Shown here piece after piece: positions 23,489 through 33,678 of a DNA stretch of 64,000 nt. Within the stretch, counting starts at the first letter, position 1; every line of letters starts with the position of its first letter. The position numbers were made by a program, and so were the translations under genes. The stretch comes from Microvelia longipes (taxonomy: Eukaryota > Arthropoda > Insecta > Hemiptera > Veliidae), in NCBI GenBank assembly GCA_018340805.1, contig JACMZG010001913.1:41265561-41329560 (forward strand), read 5' to 3'. The notes beneath the pieces are model-generated. The model saw only the letters and a program-made list of their open reading frames with translations, did no database searches and was not told where the DNA came from.

Positions 23489-23530
23489 TTAATAAAGGTT
23501 TTGTGGAGAGATTTTGGTGTTGTTATTTGT

Positions 23531-24779
23531 TAGCTGTGTTTACTCCACGGCTCAGTTTTCTGTTAATAAAATTTTGATGTTTAAGAGAGTTAATAAACAC
23601 TAAAACCAAATAAACTTTTCTGAAACTAACTGGTTAAAACATTATTCTGACATTGGGGAAAATTAAAGCGGAAATGTTGGCATCAGTGTAAAGGTCAGAG
23701 CGGTTGTAGAGAGGGTTGGGAATTTTTCATAATCATTCTCTTAAAAATATTTTTAGTTTCTCATTAGATCTCCATCTCCTAAAATCATTACTGTAGTGTC
23801 TCCATAAACCTATTAATTACAGAGATACTGAAATAACCTCTTAAATTTTATTTAAATTTGTTTTTTTCTGTCAAAAACTGTCAAATATGAAGTTTTCCTA
23901 TCACTGGGTCAGGGGGGGTTAACTTAAATGAGGAAAAGTTTGGACTCGATTATCGCAAGCTACTAAAAGTAGCGCTGCGGCGGACCGGTGCGGACAACTC
24001 ATGAACTAACCCCAATAGCTTTCCAAAAATGACTGATTATATTTTTATATTAAAATTTATAAATACCATGGCAATTCTTGGTTATGACAGCTACATTTAT
24101 TATTATTATAAAATGATTGATTTCTGTATGTATTTTTCACAAAAACGGTTCGCCGTTGCATGTTCTGTATTTCAAAAATTCAGATACTAAAAGTAAATAG
24201 AAACCTTTTTTAAACTTTCAGAGAACCTTACTGATGGCAGATAAGTAAATTTCATTTAATTAATTTATTAATTTAGTCGATTTTATCAGGTAATTACATT
24301 AAATTACATGTTCGCATCTTGCCGATGTAATTAAAATACAGGCTGCATTGAATACCAAAATCTATCTTTTACCACGTGTAAACTTTAGCCACTATTTCAT
24401 TATTACCTGATTGAATCAATTAAAATAATAAATTACTTGAATGAAAAACTTAAAAATAATCAGAAGCGTTCTGTGTAAGATTAAAGTGGTAGGGTTAGTG
24501 AGAAGTATAACTATACAAAGTATAAAAATTTCAAACTGACTGTGGGCAACAAGCGGGAAATCAAGACACGCCCACTCAATTGAAAGGTAGGTCCCTCGCC
24601 GCGCTAGTGTCGACCGGAATCCAAATTTTTCCACCATTGAGTCGACAGTCTTACTGTTTAAGTATCTATAGTCTCTGCACTGGGTCGAAAACCCCGTGAA
24701 AGGATAATAATTCAAATTAACCTCTATTTTAAAACTAATTAGAATTCAGAATTAAAATGGAATTAGTTTTTTCTACAGA
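23531..24779. other. Region without recognised genes
   Basis: AT-rich DNA with no supported gene. The 99-codon minus-strand frame at 24416-24715 has no recognisable domain. Confidence 0.4.
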
Positions 24780-25075
24780 GACCAATCAATGGGTTGTTCC
24801 TCTTACCGGACTTTTCCAGAGATTGCAATCTCTAGATTGTTTCTCTCACCAAACTTTTCCACAGTGAGCAATCACTGGATTGTTTCTCTAAACAAACTTT
24901 TCTACAGAGAACAACCACTGGATTGTTTCTCTAAACAAACATTTCTACAGAGAGCAATCACTGGATTGTTTCTCTAAACAAACTTTTCCACAGAGAACAA
25001 TCACTGGATTGCTTCTTTTACCAGACTTATCCACAGAGAGCAATCACTGGATTGTTTTTTCTAAACAATTTTCTA
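24780..25075. repeat. 43-bp minisatellite
   Basis: About 6.5 copies of a 43-bp unit built from CAATCACTGGATTGTTTCTC, then TAAACAAACTTTTCTACAGA, then GAG. The first and last copies are the most diverged. A related fragment (AATTGTTTCTACAGAGGACC) appears in the satellite spacer near 51700. Confidence 0.9.
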
Positions 25076-25127
25076 TGAAATATTTTTGTGGTAATTTTTC
25101 AGGGTTAATGCCACACATATTTCATCA

Positions 25128-25232
25128 ACAATAGGGTTCGGGACAGTACGAAAATTGATTTTTTTACCTATTTTTTTTTCGATTCAAGAAAGCGTTAGAA
25201 AGTTATCGAATCCCATAGAAACGTCTAGGACA
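25128..25232 (+). repeat. Dispersed repeat, inverted copy at 29427-29528
   Basis: About 100 bp containing TTGATTTTTTTACCTA and CAAGAAAGCGTT, ending TAGAAACGTCTAGGA, is present as a reverse complement at 29427-29528. Its class is unknown. Confidence 0.75.
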
Positions 25233-25531
25233 CAGATATCTCATACCTACATAGATATTTAATTTAAACCTCAACAATATACGTATATATATATATATAT
25301 ATATATTCTAGATCATAGAGACCCCCCTCCACACACTCCTCCTCCATGACCTCGATCCTATAAGTTTTATTTTTTTTGACAATTCGCTAAAAATATCAAT
25401 CATGTAAGGTATTGATATTTATACCCTATAGTATACTTCTGTGTCTTGGTTAAATGCGTTACCGGTCATTTAGTTAAATTTATGACCAACCATGACAATT
25501 ACTATTATGAAATAAGTATATAAAAGTTAAG

Positions 25532-25612
25532 TGGCAGCGGTGGGATTCGAACCACGCCTCCGAAGAGACTGGTGCCTTAAACCAGCGCCTTAGACCGCTC
25601 GGCCACGCTACC
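25532..25612 (-). tRNA. tRNA-Leu(AAG), probable pseudogene (one-base T-stem deletion)
   Basis: The sequence matches the intact copy at 31164-31245 except for one missing G in the 5' strand of the T stem (GTGG instead of GTGGG opposite CCCAC). Total length is therefore 81 instead of 82 nt. Anticodon loop TTAAGGC gives AAG, and the long variable arm TCTCTTCGGAGGC fits Leu. Upstream and downstream flanks match those of 28018-28099 in inverted orientation, so this is a segmental duplicate. The deletion could be decay or an assembly indel. Confidence 0.8.
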
Positions 25613-25809
25613 AGATGATAACACTTAAAAAATTAAAAATAATTGATTGAATATTTTGTTGATTTTAATAATTGAGAAAATAATTGGCTGAATCAACGCT
25701 ATTGACTCGGCATCTGCCATTCCAAGCATATAGTTGAATATAGTTTTAAAGTGGGTTAATTCTTTAGTCATAGTGCCGCAATGTAATAATAAACAAATAA
25801 AAACTAATT

Positions 25810-25990
25810 ATTGGCACAATAATTTAATGATAATAAACTACATAGGCTTTCGCGGTTATTGTCAAGAAGATTTAGGTCTTCCGGTGGTGACCGCGTCTGT
25901 ATAGATGCGGCCCTTCCTTTTAGAGGTTCTACCCTCGATGGGGGGGGGGTGCACGCAGTTGTAAAAAAGTTGACTGGGGGGGGAGAAACC
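25810..25990 (-). repeat. Dispersed repeat shared with 37140-37290
   Basis: Shares ATAAACTACAT.GGCTT, GCGGTTATTGTCA.GAAGAT and GGTCTTCCGGTGGTGACC with 37155-37218. The minus-strand frames of the two copies give similar short peptides (SPPEDxNLxDNNR) because the DNA is repeated. A 9-base G run lies near 25940. It may be the end of a retroelement; see the hammerhead-like motif near 37265. Confidence 0.6.
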
Positions 25991-26036
25991 ATGTCCAGTC
26001 AAACTTTATACAAGGAATAATATTTTTATAAAACTA

Positions 26037-26477
26037 TTAAAAATATGCAAAAATTGCATTTGAGTAACACAATAATAAAATGGGTGTACGATTCACAACT
26101 ACATACAGGCTGCAACAATTTATATGTGCCAATATTAAATCCTTGAAAAATGAGGGAAACCTGGTTCTCGACTTTCTCGAAAACCGGGTAAAATTTTCTC
26201 TTACCCTGTTAATTGGCTCTTGTAAATTAATATTTTTGTAACTATTACCTAAATATGGTGGTTTTGGTAAATTCAAATAGTTAAGTCGTAAGATACCGTA
26301 ATATTGCATATTTTGGATGCTGCTTTGAATCTTAAAAAATTAATACTAATAAATATTACTATAATTCGGTCATTTTGTATTAAGCTATAGTATGACATAT
26401 GCCATGGATTTTTGTTCATAACTATAAGTAACAAATATTTTTAACAAACATCTATATAATAATCATTACGTAAATGC
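26037..26477. other. Spacer without recognised features
   Basis: No supported gene; the 90-codon minus frame here has no recognisable domain. Confidence 0.4.
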
Positions 26478-26720
26478 CTCTCCACAAAGTAACTAAAATT
26501 CAAAACCGGCTTTCAATCTAAACGGTCATCATCAGTGGCGAAGAGAAGAATATATAGATATAGGTGAGTCTTATTATATCATGACTGAGAATCTGATGAT
26601 GATGAGTCTCAGTCATGATATAATAAGACTCACCTATATCTATATATACTTCTCTCCGGCACTAATGATGACCGTTTAGGCTGAAAGCCAGTTTTCAGTT
26701 TTAGTTACCACCTCCTCTTT
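26478..26720. mobile_element. Foldback element with hammerhead-like motifs in both arms
   Basis: A near-perfect inverted repeat is centred near 26595. Arms contain AGTCATGATATAATAAGACT and CACCTATATCTATATA. Each end carries the hammerhead-like motif facing outward. On the minus strand CTGATGA is at 26529-26535, GAAA at 26511-26514 and GCCGGT at 26505-26510. On the plus strand the motif is mutated (CTAATGA at 26662-26668) and ends GAAAGCCAGT. Only the left motif keeps the core. Confidence 0.75.
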
Positions 26721-27174
26721 AACCTTTGTTAATAAGGAAAAGCCGTTAATCTATGATATGTCGAACAAAAGCGCGATGAAAAAAATTATTAAGATATAGT
26801 GATGTTTGTATTACATTTCTTAGGATTTAATGCGGTTTCTAAAATAGGCAATTTTACGGTACACTATTACTCAACGTTTCAAAGATACCAAAAGTAGCAA
26901 CGAAATTAACATATTTGTGTAGTGTTAATAGTAAATTACTAACTTGATGTGGACAATTTTTGTTTTTAACAAGACACCCATTTTTACTACTACAATATCA
27001 CCACAGAGGAGGGCTAATTTTAATTTTTTTGGCTGGGAGGGAGACCTTGTTGCTCTAAGGGGTTATAACCCCCCCCCGATTCTCCTCTTAAAACGGCTGC
27101 AGGAAGACTCCCGGGTCACAGGAAGACTCACGGGTCACAAGGAGGCTTGCGATGACTAACGAGAATAACGTTGT
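26721..27174. other. Spacer without recognised features
   Basis: Nothing recognised except a short direct repeat (AGGAAGACTC.CGGGTCACA, about 27100-27140) and a C run near 27070. Confidence 0.4.
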
Positions 27175-27265
27175 AGTTATAGTGTTGATTCAGCCAATTA
27201 TTATCTCAATTAGTAAAATCAACAATATAAAAAAATATTACACAATTTTATTAATATATTCAACA

Positions 27266-27347
27266 GGTAGCGTGGCCGAGCGGTCTAAGGCGCTGGTTTA
27301 AGGCACCAGTCTCTTCGGAGGCGTGGGTTCGAATCCCACCGCTGCCA
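27266..27347 (+). tRNA. tRNA-Leu(AAG)
   Basis: A complete 82-nt cloverleaf. Acceptor GGTAGCG pairs with CGCTGCC, followed by discriminator A. The A box lies in GTGGCCGAGCGG. The anticodon stem CTGGT/ACCAG closes loop TTAAGGC, giving anticodon AAG. The long variable arm TCTCTTCGGAGGC is the class II Leu sign. The T arm is GTGGG-TTCGAAT-CCCAC, with a B-box match. CCA is not encoded. It reads codons CUU/CUC after inosine modification. Flanks match the other Leu copies nearby, so the gene lies in a duplicated block. Confidence 0.97.
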
Positions 27348-28017
27348 CTTAACTTTTTATCTCAATATTTCGTATATTATTATCATGGATGATCATAAAT
27401 TAAACTAAATGACTAGTAATGCATTTGACCAAGACACAGAAGTGTACTAGCACAGAAAATATGCTTAGCGAATCCAATAAAGAAACATTCGAAGGTACCC
27501 TGTATGCGATATATTTATAAACTTTATATAAATAAAAGTTATTTGTATAAGTCCACAAATAAGAAACTCTTTAAATTTATAACTTTATCGATTCGGAAAT
27601 GTTGTTAACTTTGTTCAACGATGAATATTGTTTCAAGTCTATAAAGTATTTTTACATACATAATAAATAACATGTGCATAATTATGCTCTGGAATAGTGC
27701 GAAAGATAGTTTGACGAAGTATATCATTTAACAACTTTTTGCCTAATTGCGCTATAAATATTTAGCAACGATGTGTGCCTCAAGAAAAGGTATTATTTAT
27801 TGTTAAATTATTGTGTAAATAATTGGGTATTATTGGTTTATTATTATCTTGCGGTGCCTTGACTTTTGAATTAACCTACTTTAAAAGTATATTCAACTAT
27901 ATGCTTGGAGTGGCAGATGCCGAGTCATTAGCATTGATTCAGCCAATTAATTTCTCAATTATTAAAATCAACAAAATATTCAATCAATTATTTTTATTTT
28001 TTTAAGTGTCATCAACT
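27348..28017. repeat. Flanking duplicated DNA between tRNA copies
   Basis: 27348-27450 contains TTTGACCAAGACACAGAAGT, shared with the region after 28099 and, inverted, with 25430-25531. 27895-28017 (TTGATTCAGCCAATTAATTT) is shared, inverted, with 25613-25735. The middle is AT-rich with no gene. Confidence 0.7.
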
Positions 28018-28099
28018 GGTAGCGTGGCCGAGCGGTCTAAGGCGCTGGTTTAAGGCACCAGTCTCTTCGGAGGCGTGGGTTCGGATCCCTCCGCTGCCA
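28018..28099 (+). tRNA. tRNA-Leu(AAG), T-stem mismatch
   Basis: An 82-nt copy identical to 27266-27347 through the variable arm. The T arm is GTGGG-TTCGGAT-CCCTC, so one T-stem pair is lost (T opposite T) and one T-loop base is changed (A to G). The acceptor stem is intact. It may be a decaying duplicate or weakly functional. Confidence 0.85.
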
Positions 28100-28494
28100 C
28101 TTAGATTTTTATCTACTTATTTCATATTTAACTAAACGACCAATAGAGCATTCGACCAAGACACAGAAGTGTACTAGGGTTAAAACCTTACATGATTGAT
28201 ATTTTATGGAATTTTCGAAGGAAAAAATAAGCTTAGGATGTTAGGGATATCAGACCCTTGTAGACCTACAGTAAACCACTTATTTATGAAAACTGTTATC
28301 TGTACGTTTTATTAATATTCTGCGCATTCATATGAAGGGCTCCACTCTGGATAGGCAGACTATGTTTTTCTTCATAATTTAAAGTATATTTTCGGAATAA
28401 TTTTGTTCGAAGTAGTACAAAATGAGTCACATGTTTTAGGTCTGGCTCTTGGATTAAAATGAAAAAAAAAAAAAACACAAGAACAAAATGTATG
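28100..28494. other. Spacer with shared tRNA 3' flank
   Basis: The first ~80 bp are shared with the 27348 flank (ACACAGAAGTGTACTAG). The remainder has no recognised feature. Confidence 0.5.
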
Positions 28495-28548
28495 TGGCAG
28501 CGGTGGGATTTGAACCAACGTCTCCGATGAGAAAATTTCTCATCGGAG
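28495..28548 (-). pseudogene. tRNA-Leu 3' fragment ending in a perfect palindrome
   Basis: The minus strand carries the acceptor 3' strand, T arm and part of the variable arm of the Leu gene, with substitutions. Beyond this it becomes a perfect 27-bp palindrome at 28522-28548 (CTCCGATGAGAAA, centre A, complementary arm). The 5' half of the tRNA is absent. Confidence 0.75.
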
Positions 28549-28884
28549 GCTTTTTTTTTAACTTAACGATGAGTTTTTTTTCTAAACCTTTTTTTTAGAA
28601 CATGATACCAATAAAACCTGGGTAATTAGGTAAAAAGTACTATTCACCAAAGAGGTTTAAAATTAACTTAAAACTGGAAAAAAAGAAGTAACAGGTGACT
28701 CAATCCAATAAAAGTATTATAAAATACTATCCAAATATTATCCAAATATTATTATTATCCAAATATAAGTATTATAATATATATACTTATATTTTACAAG
28801 TATATAAAACGAAAATTGCGATATAATAAATTATAATTGAATAATAATATTAGAATTCCGAAAAACCGCAATAACAAAATTTAT

Positions 28885-28922
28885 ATAGCAGCTGTGGGAT
28901 TTGAACCCACGCCTTCGAAGAA
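28885..28922 (-). pseudogene. tRNA (Leu-like) 3' fragment
   Basis: The minus strand holds GGCGTGGGTTCAAATCCCAC followed by AGCTGC. These are an intact T arm with B box and a partial acceptor, without a 5' half. Most like the nearby Leu genes. Confidence 0.6.
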
Positions 28923-28925
28923 CAA

Positions 28926-29426
28926 TAACCACTCCTATCTCAGGATTTTCCTTTCAATAAATGGTTTCTTGTTGGTCGAGAGCAAAACTTTTAGAGAATA
29001 TTTTAAAGCTGCTAATTTCTGAAACACGTGTATTAATTAAAATCAGATTTTCTCCAATCAAACTTTGCCGAAACTTTATTGGAGACATTGATTATCATAA
29101 AGGGTCAGCAAGGAAATGTTAATTGACCACTGGAATAACTTATACTTTTCGGTCTCTTGATAATGTCATCCATTACAGCCTAAGCAATTTAGACAAAGTT
29201 CTCAAAATAAACCTTGAAATTAGAATTCCCCTCTCACTTCTTTTTACCCATTTTTGTTTTCCCTCTAAAAAGCAAAACAACTTTCTAATCCGTACTTTTA
29301 TTAATCAAAATCTTCTTAATTGGAATTTTAAACTATCTTCTTAGTCAAAAGTATAACCTACCATCTTAGGTAGGTTATACATGATCAACCTTTTTAGTCC
29401 AAAGTATAACCTACCAGATTTTTGTT
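28926..29426. other. Spacer without recognised genes
   Basis: A direct repeat AAAGTATAACCTACCA occurs at about 29346 and 29400, with its inverted form GTAGGTTATAC between. No gene is recognised. Confidence 0.5.
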
Positions 29427-29528
29427 CCTAGACGTTTCTATAGGATACGATAACATTTGAACGCTTTCTTGGATCGAAAGAAAACTAGGTAAAAAATCAA
29501 TCTTGTTAATGTCCTGAACCTTATAGTA
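29427..29528 (-). repeat. Dispersed repeat, inverted copy of 25128-25232
   Basis: Reverse complement of the element described at 25128-25232, with scattered substitutions. Confidence 0.75.
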
Positions 29529-29754
29529 TATAAAATATGTATGTCATTAACCCTTATAAATGACCCCACAAACATCTTAAAAAAATATAAATCTTCATTT
29601 AGAGTTTAGATTAAGCTGAATTTTTTAACACATATACTCTATGTGAGGTTCATAAAAGTACGAAGTTTAATTTTATTATCAGCAGTCATTCTGGTTTTAT
29701 TGATTGACATATATATGTCAAACAAAACATTACGTCATTAATCCCGTTCAAGTC

Positions 29755-30272
29755 AAGGATCTTGAATAAAGGGGATGACGGACGAAGTCGATTTGCAAAA
29801 CAAAATAGCGACCCTAAAAAATAGAGAGAATTCAACACGATACACACGCCGAAAACCAAGAGCATATGCTTGGTAGAAATTGCGCATGCCTACAATTCTT
29901 ATAACAGCGTAGGTCTTAAATTTTAGAGGCAAACTTACCTCTAAATGGTTTCCCATTGTTTATTGCTTGAGAAGGTTATAACAAAACACGCTTAAATTAT
30001 CACTCACTGAAGTGGCGAAGTACACTACTAAAATTTAAAATTAAATAAGCACAAATGACTTAAGAAGCACCTCAAATGTAACAATCACGAGAAGCACAGA
30101 AGAAAGTTGAAAGAAAACTCCACAACCTTAGAAAGCTACATAACCTGCGTTTGGCGCCTTTTTTCATTATAACCAAGGGGAGGTAATTTTGCTCTATTTA
30201 TCTATTTTATAAAACTTCCATGAGGTCAGAAATTTTCCTTAATGAGTAATCCCCTTTATTCAAGAGCCTTAA
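29755..30272. mobile_element. MITE-like element, ~20-bp TIRs
   Basis: The left end AAGGATCTTGAATAAAGGGG is mirrored at the right end (30253-30272, CCCCTTTATTCAAGAGCCTT). Length is about 518 bp. The interior is shared in inverted orientation with about 43800-44330, and partly with 41690-41880. No transposase is present. The 67-codon minus frame at 29753-29956 resembles the frame at 44188 only because of the shared DNA. Confidence 0.75.
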
Positions 30273-30295
30273 TTTTAACTAATACATTTGAAAAT

Positions 30296-30450
30296 TCGCT
30301 TATATCGTGACAGTATGATAAAATAATAAGACAAACTGATTAAAAACAACAACTATGTAGCCGCTAAGTGGCCACAAAGAAGCCCGGTGGCAACGACCTG
30401 ACCCCAGTGCCGACGCCTTGAGGCCGCAAAGACCGCGGAGCAGCCCGAAG
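30296..30450. repeat. Diverged copy of the 23255-23390 segment
   Basis: Aligns with the hairpin cluster segment (AACAACTATGTAGCCGCTAA against AACAACAATGTGGCCGCGAA). The hairpin arms have drifted and most no longer pair. Confidence 0.6.
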
Positions 30451-31059
30451 CCCTCTTGTTAAAATTTTAAAGGAAGTGATTTACAAAAAAGTAAAATCCT
30501 AATTTGGGCATATTAGCTATAGATATCTGGTCCAGGAAGGTAGGATACACTGGATAATAACAATACAAAGGGGATTATTATGTTTTCAAGTAGACTAATT
30601 GTTTGAAGTTTTAAGCCAATGAATTCCGTTTTATTCAAAAAGATTACTACTTAAAGGTAGTACTTGGGTAGAATAACTCAGTGATAAGGAGATCTCTTAA
30701 GAGTGAGCTTCTAGACTCCCCCCCCCCTCTACAACTCCTATCAGGGCACATATTTTTAATACTACCAACAAACGGCGGGCATTTTTCAGTGACGTCACAG
30801 TAAATCACTTTATACAACACAGATATTTAAATAATATACGCGTTAGATAATAATTACAACATATTGTAAAATAATGTTACTTATTTCAAGACAAAATAGT
30901 GGAATATTATGTCATACATAAGAAAAATTGTAATTACTATGAAAAATATAAAAATGACGTCACCAATGTATAGTTAAAGCCACCAGAGCCAGTGCTGGAC
31001 ATCAGGGATGTTGAATAGAAGCTGTAAGATAAGATGGTTTTCCTTTTTCCTAAGTATCA
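30451..31059. other. Spacer without recognised features
   Basis: A C run lies near 30720. No gene is recognised. Confidence 0.4.
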
Positions 31060-31094
31060 GTCTCTTATATGATTTATTTTATCATATAAGAGAC
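31060..31094. repeat. Perfect 14-bp hairpin
   Basis: GTCTCTTATATGAT (31060-31073), loop TTATTTT, and the exact complement at 31081-31094. It is followed by short repeats of AACTAAGAGA. Confidence 0.9.
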
Positions 31095-31163
31095 AAACTA
31101 AGAGAACAAAACTAAGAGATTTAAAACTAAGAGAACAGCGTAAAAGTAAGAACAAAAATTAAG

Positions 31164-31245
31164 TGGCAGCGGTGGGATTCGAACCCACGCCTCCGAAGAG
31201 ACTGGTGCCTTAAACCAGCGCCTTAGACCGCTCGGCCACGCTACC
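31164..31245 (-). tRNA. tRNA-Leu(AAG)
   Basis: An intact 82-nt copy, identical to 27266-27347 with all stems paired, anticodon AAG and a class II variable arm. Its flanks differ from the other three copies, apart from a few bases, so it is outside the duplicated block or older. The B box and acceptor are intact, so it is likely functional. Confidence 0.97.
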
Positions 31246-32214
31246 TGTTGGATACCATTGCCTTTAATCACTCAATATATCCAGTAAATCTTACTACTAT
31301 GTGCTAAACTCTTAAATACCACGTGAATTGTCTTCATTGCTCTACCTTACATTCTCTTCATAATGCTTTATGTTCAAATCGACAATTTAGGTATAAAACA
31401 TTACATTAAGAGATTTTATTTACAAAAGTGTAAAATAGAATCTCTTTTATCACTAATTTGACCGGAGAGCTACCTATGTGACTTGATACTCTAAGGAAAA
31501 TACTGACTCCACAAGCTTTTCATGAAATAGATAAATAAAAACAAACTCACCTGCGGTAAAAGGTAAGTTCCTAATTCTTCTATATAATAGACGATTATTA
31601 TAATAATACTAGGCAGTAAAGAGGTAAATTATAATAGCGGTATTTAGTTAATTAACCAGTGACATTGAATTCATGACCCATAAACTATTACTTAGTTATC
31701 TAAAAAAATTAAGTGACAAGAAGTAACGAATTTTTATCAGGAAATTACTTTTACGAGGTTGTCCGTATGAGAAAAGTGGAGGGGGTGTTTTCAATATACG
31801 GAGTTAATAAAAAAGGCTAACGAGTTTAGTATTTTCTGCGCCTTAAACTAATTCTCATAAATAAGTTTACAAAACATTAAATTAGTTAACTTAATATATA
31901 GGTTTGCTCACCTTAAATAAATGTTTATTGAATGTTTATACTTAAGTCTTACTTTTATTAAATATTTTGTGAAGCTTTCAATCTTTAAAGCTCTCGGTTT
32001 TTTCCGTATTATTTTTCACCATCATCCAAAACGCAAACAATAAAAAATATAATACTTACAATAAGCAAAAAAACAAACTCGAAAAAAAACTTTTGCAAAA
32101 CGCGAATTACTGAAATAAATGCAGAGCGCATGCGCGCTGTTGTGCAAATAACCATAGAGTTACATCACTAGATGGAGCATTCCTCATCAATACATCGAGT
32201 GGTCTGAAACTATA
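31246..32214. other. Spacer with a diverged dispersed repeat
   Basis: About 31735-31790 (TACGAGGTTGTCCGTATGAG) is a diverged member of the sequence amplified as the 51-bp minisatellite at 47.6 kb and also present at 22170-22235. No gene is recognised. Confidence 0.5.
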
Positions 32215-32510
32215 AGTATATTATTACTAGAGGGGCCCTATATGTTAAATTTTGAAACATCTAAAAAGTAACCAGAACACTTTCGCTTAAAAATATAATC
32301 AAATAATCAGTACAAAATTACAATAACATGTATAATAAAACGCTAAAAATACAAATCAAAACACAAACAGAGATACAACTGTAGGAAACCGAGATACATT
32401 TATTAATCACACTCTTAACTTATTCTTGCAGGAAGTTTGAATGATGTTACACAGAGCCCCTAAAAGATGTTTCAGGCCTCTCAATGTATTTAGATACGCT
32501 ATGGCCCCTC
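32215..32510. repeat. Dispersed repeat, second copy at 35882-36151
   Basis: Both copies share AAAAGTAACC, ATAATCAAATAATCAG, GGAAACCGAGATA-like words and AAAAGATGTTTCAGGCCTCT. A weaker copy may lie at 40550-40735. The class is unknown. Confidence 0.7.
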
Positions 32511-32512
32511 TA

Positions 32513-33272
32513 CACCTTTTCCAATTTTATTTGAGAAACCGTTATGTTTATTTGAGAACATATCAATTGTATTTGAGATTAGAAAAATATATTTTAGAAA
32601 ATATCAATTGAATTTGAGAACAGTCAGTTGTATTTGAGTAGGCATTAAATGAATTTGAGAGCAGTGAATTCTATTTAAGAATTTATTAAATGTTTTTGAG
32701 AACTTGTGATTTGATAATGAGAAACTCAAAATTTGGCCAATTTTTACATTACTATTTTTCTTAAATACAATTATACCTTGTTAGGTAAGAGTTGAGCAAT
32801 GAAACATACACAGGGTGGAACAACTCACTTTAACCAACATTAAATCCTTAAATTATGGGGAAAACATGGTCCTAGACCTTCGAAAATGGTCTCTATTCCT
32901 AGTAAATCAACTCCGAGGAGTTCAAATTATCAATAATTTTTTGAGCTAGGAATGCACTACATAGGGCATAGGACGAATCCAAAAAGCCATCATACATAAA
33001 AATCGGTTCATCAAGCACAGCTGATTGTCATTTGGATAATTTTCTCAAATACAATTACAACTTCTCAAATTCAAATCACCCTTTCTGAAATGAAATTAAA
33101 CAATTCTCAATTTTATATAATGCTTTTTCAAATAAAATTGACTATTCTCAACTACATTTGTTGTTTTATCAAATTCAACAGACTAATCTAATTTACATTT
33201 GATATTTTCTCAAATACAAGTCATTATTCTCAAATACAATTAATATCTTCTCAAATAAATGTGGAAAAGGTG
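32513..33272. mobile_element. 760-bp foldback with mirrored 21-bp subterminal repeats
   Basis: The termini CACCTTTTCCA and TGGAAAAGGTG are perfect inverted repeats flanked by TA on both sides. Inside the left arm (32525-32715) about nine or ten degenerate copies of a 20-22-bp unit (TATTTGAGAACA..TCAATTG) follow each other. The right arm (33040-33262) holds the same units inverted (TTCTCAAATACAATT). The centre (about 32740-33030) is unrelated. TA flanks suggest a Tc1/mariner-type or similar integration; no transposase is seen. Confidence 0.8.
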
Positions 33273-33542
33273 TAGTATATATCTCTATGACCAATCAGCT
33301 GTTTTTTATTAAATATTTTGAAAGAAGACGAACAAAGCAGTCTTGTTATATATTTATGTATTTGTTTATTAGATTGTTGAATTAAGATTTCTACAGTAAG
33401 TTAAAATTTCTCTCAGAATGATTAGCAAACCGTAGAAAATAGACTCGCATAGAATTGACTTATTACAACCAAATACATTATGACAAATTTAAGTAAAATC
33501 ATTATCAACTGTATTGGTCTCCATAATCAGTATAAATTATGT
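33273..33542. other. AT-rich spacer
   Basis: No feature recognised. Confidence 0.4.
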
Positions 33543-33678
33543 GTTTGGGAGCTTAAGAGACAAAATAAAAATTTAGATGTTATATTTTAAACAACATTCG
33601 CACTGTGTGATAAAGAGCAAAATATTGTTGTTTACATATAACATCTAATTTTTTATTTTGTCTCTTAAGCGCCCAAAC
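33543..33678. mobile_element. Short hairpin MITE (136 bp)
   Basis: The left arm GTTTGGGAGCTTAAGAGACA and following bases to 33595 pair with 33627-33678, which ends GTCTCTTAAGCGCCCAAAC. Only about 30 bp separate the arms. Confidence 0.85.

Larger units (their letters stand above)
22020..23530. mobile_element. Terminal-inverted-repeat element with hammerhead-like end
   Basis: The left end (about 22027-22077) is the reverse complement of the right end (about 23475-23525). Shared words include CCAAAATCTCTCCACAAAAC and TTTATTAAAACCAGAGCCGG. Similarity on the left stops at AGCCGGC, which is exactly stem III of the hammerhead-like motif in the right end. Internal direct repeats pair 22360-22400 with 23062-23095 (GAGTTT.TACCCTTT, ACGATAACT) and 22588-22632 with 22889-22935 (TTTCAGCTCAATCG). 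A GC hairpin cluster lies at 23205-23393. No transposase or RT is seen. The arrangement resembles inverted terminal pieces of a Penelope-like element, but that is inference. Confidence 0.6.

Noticed and set aside
29753..29956. Conserved protein shared with the frame at 44188-44406
   Set aside because: Similarity is explained by the shared MITE DNA; neither frame has a proper gene structure.
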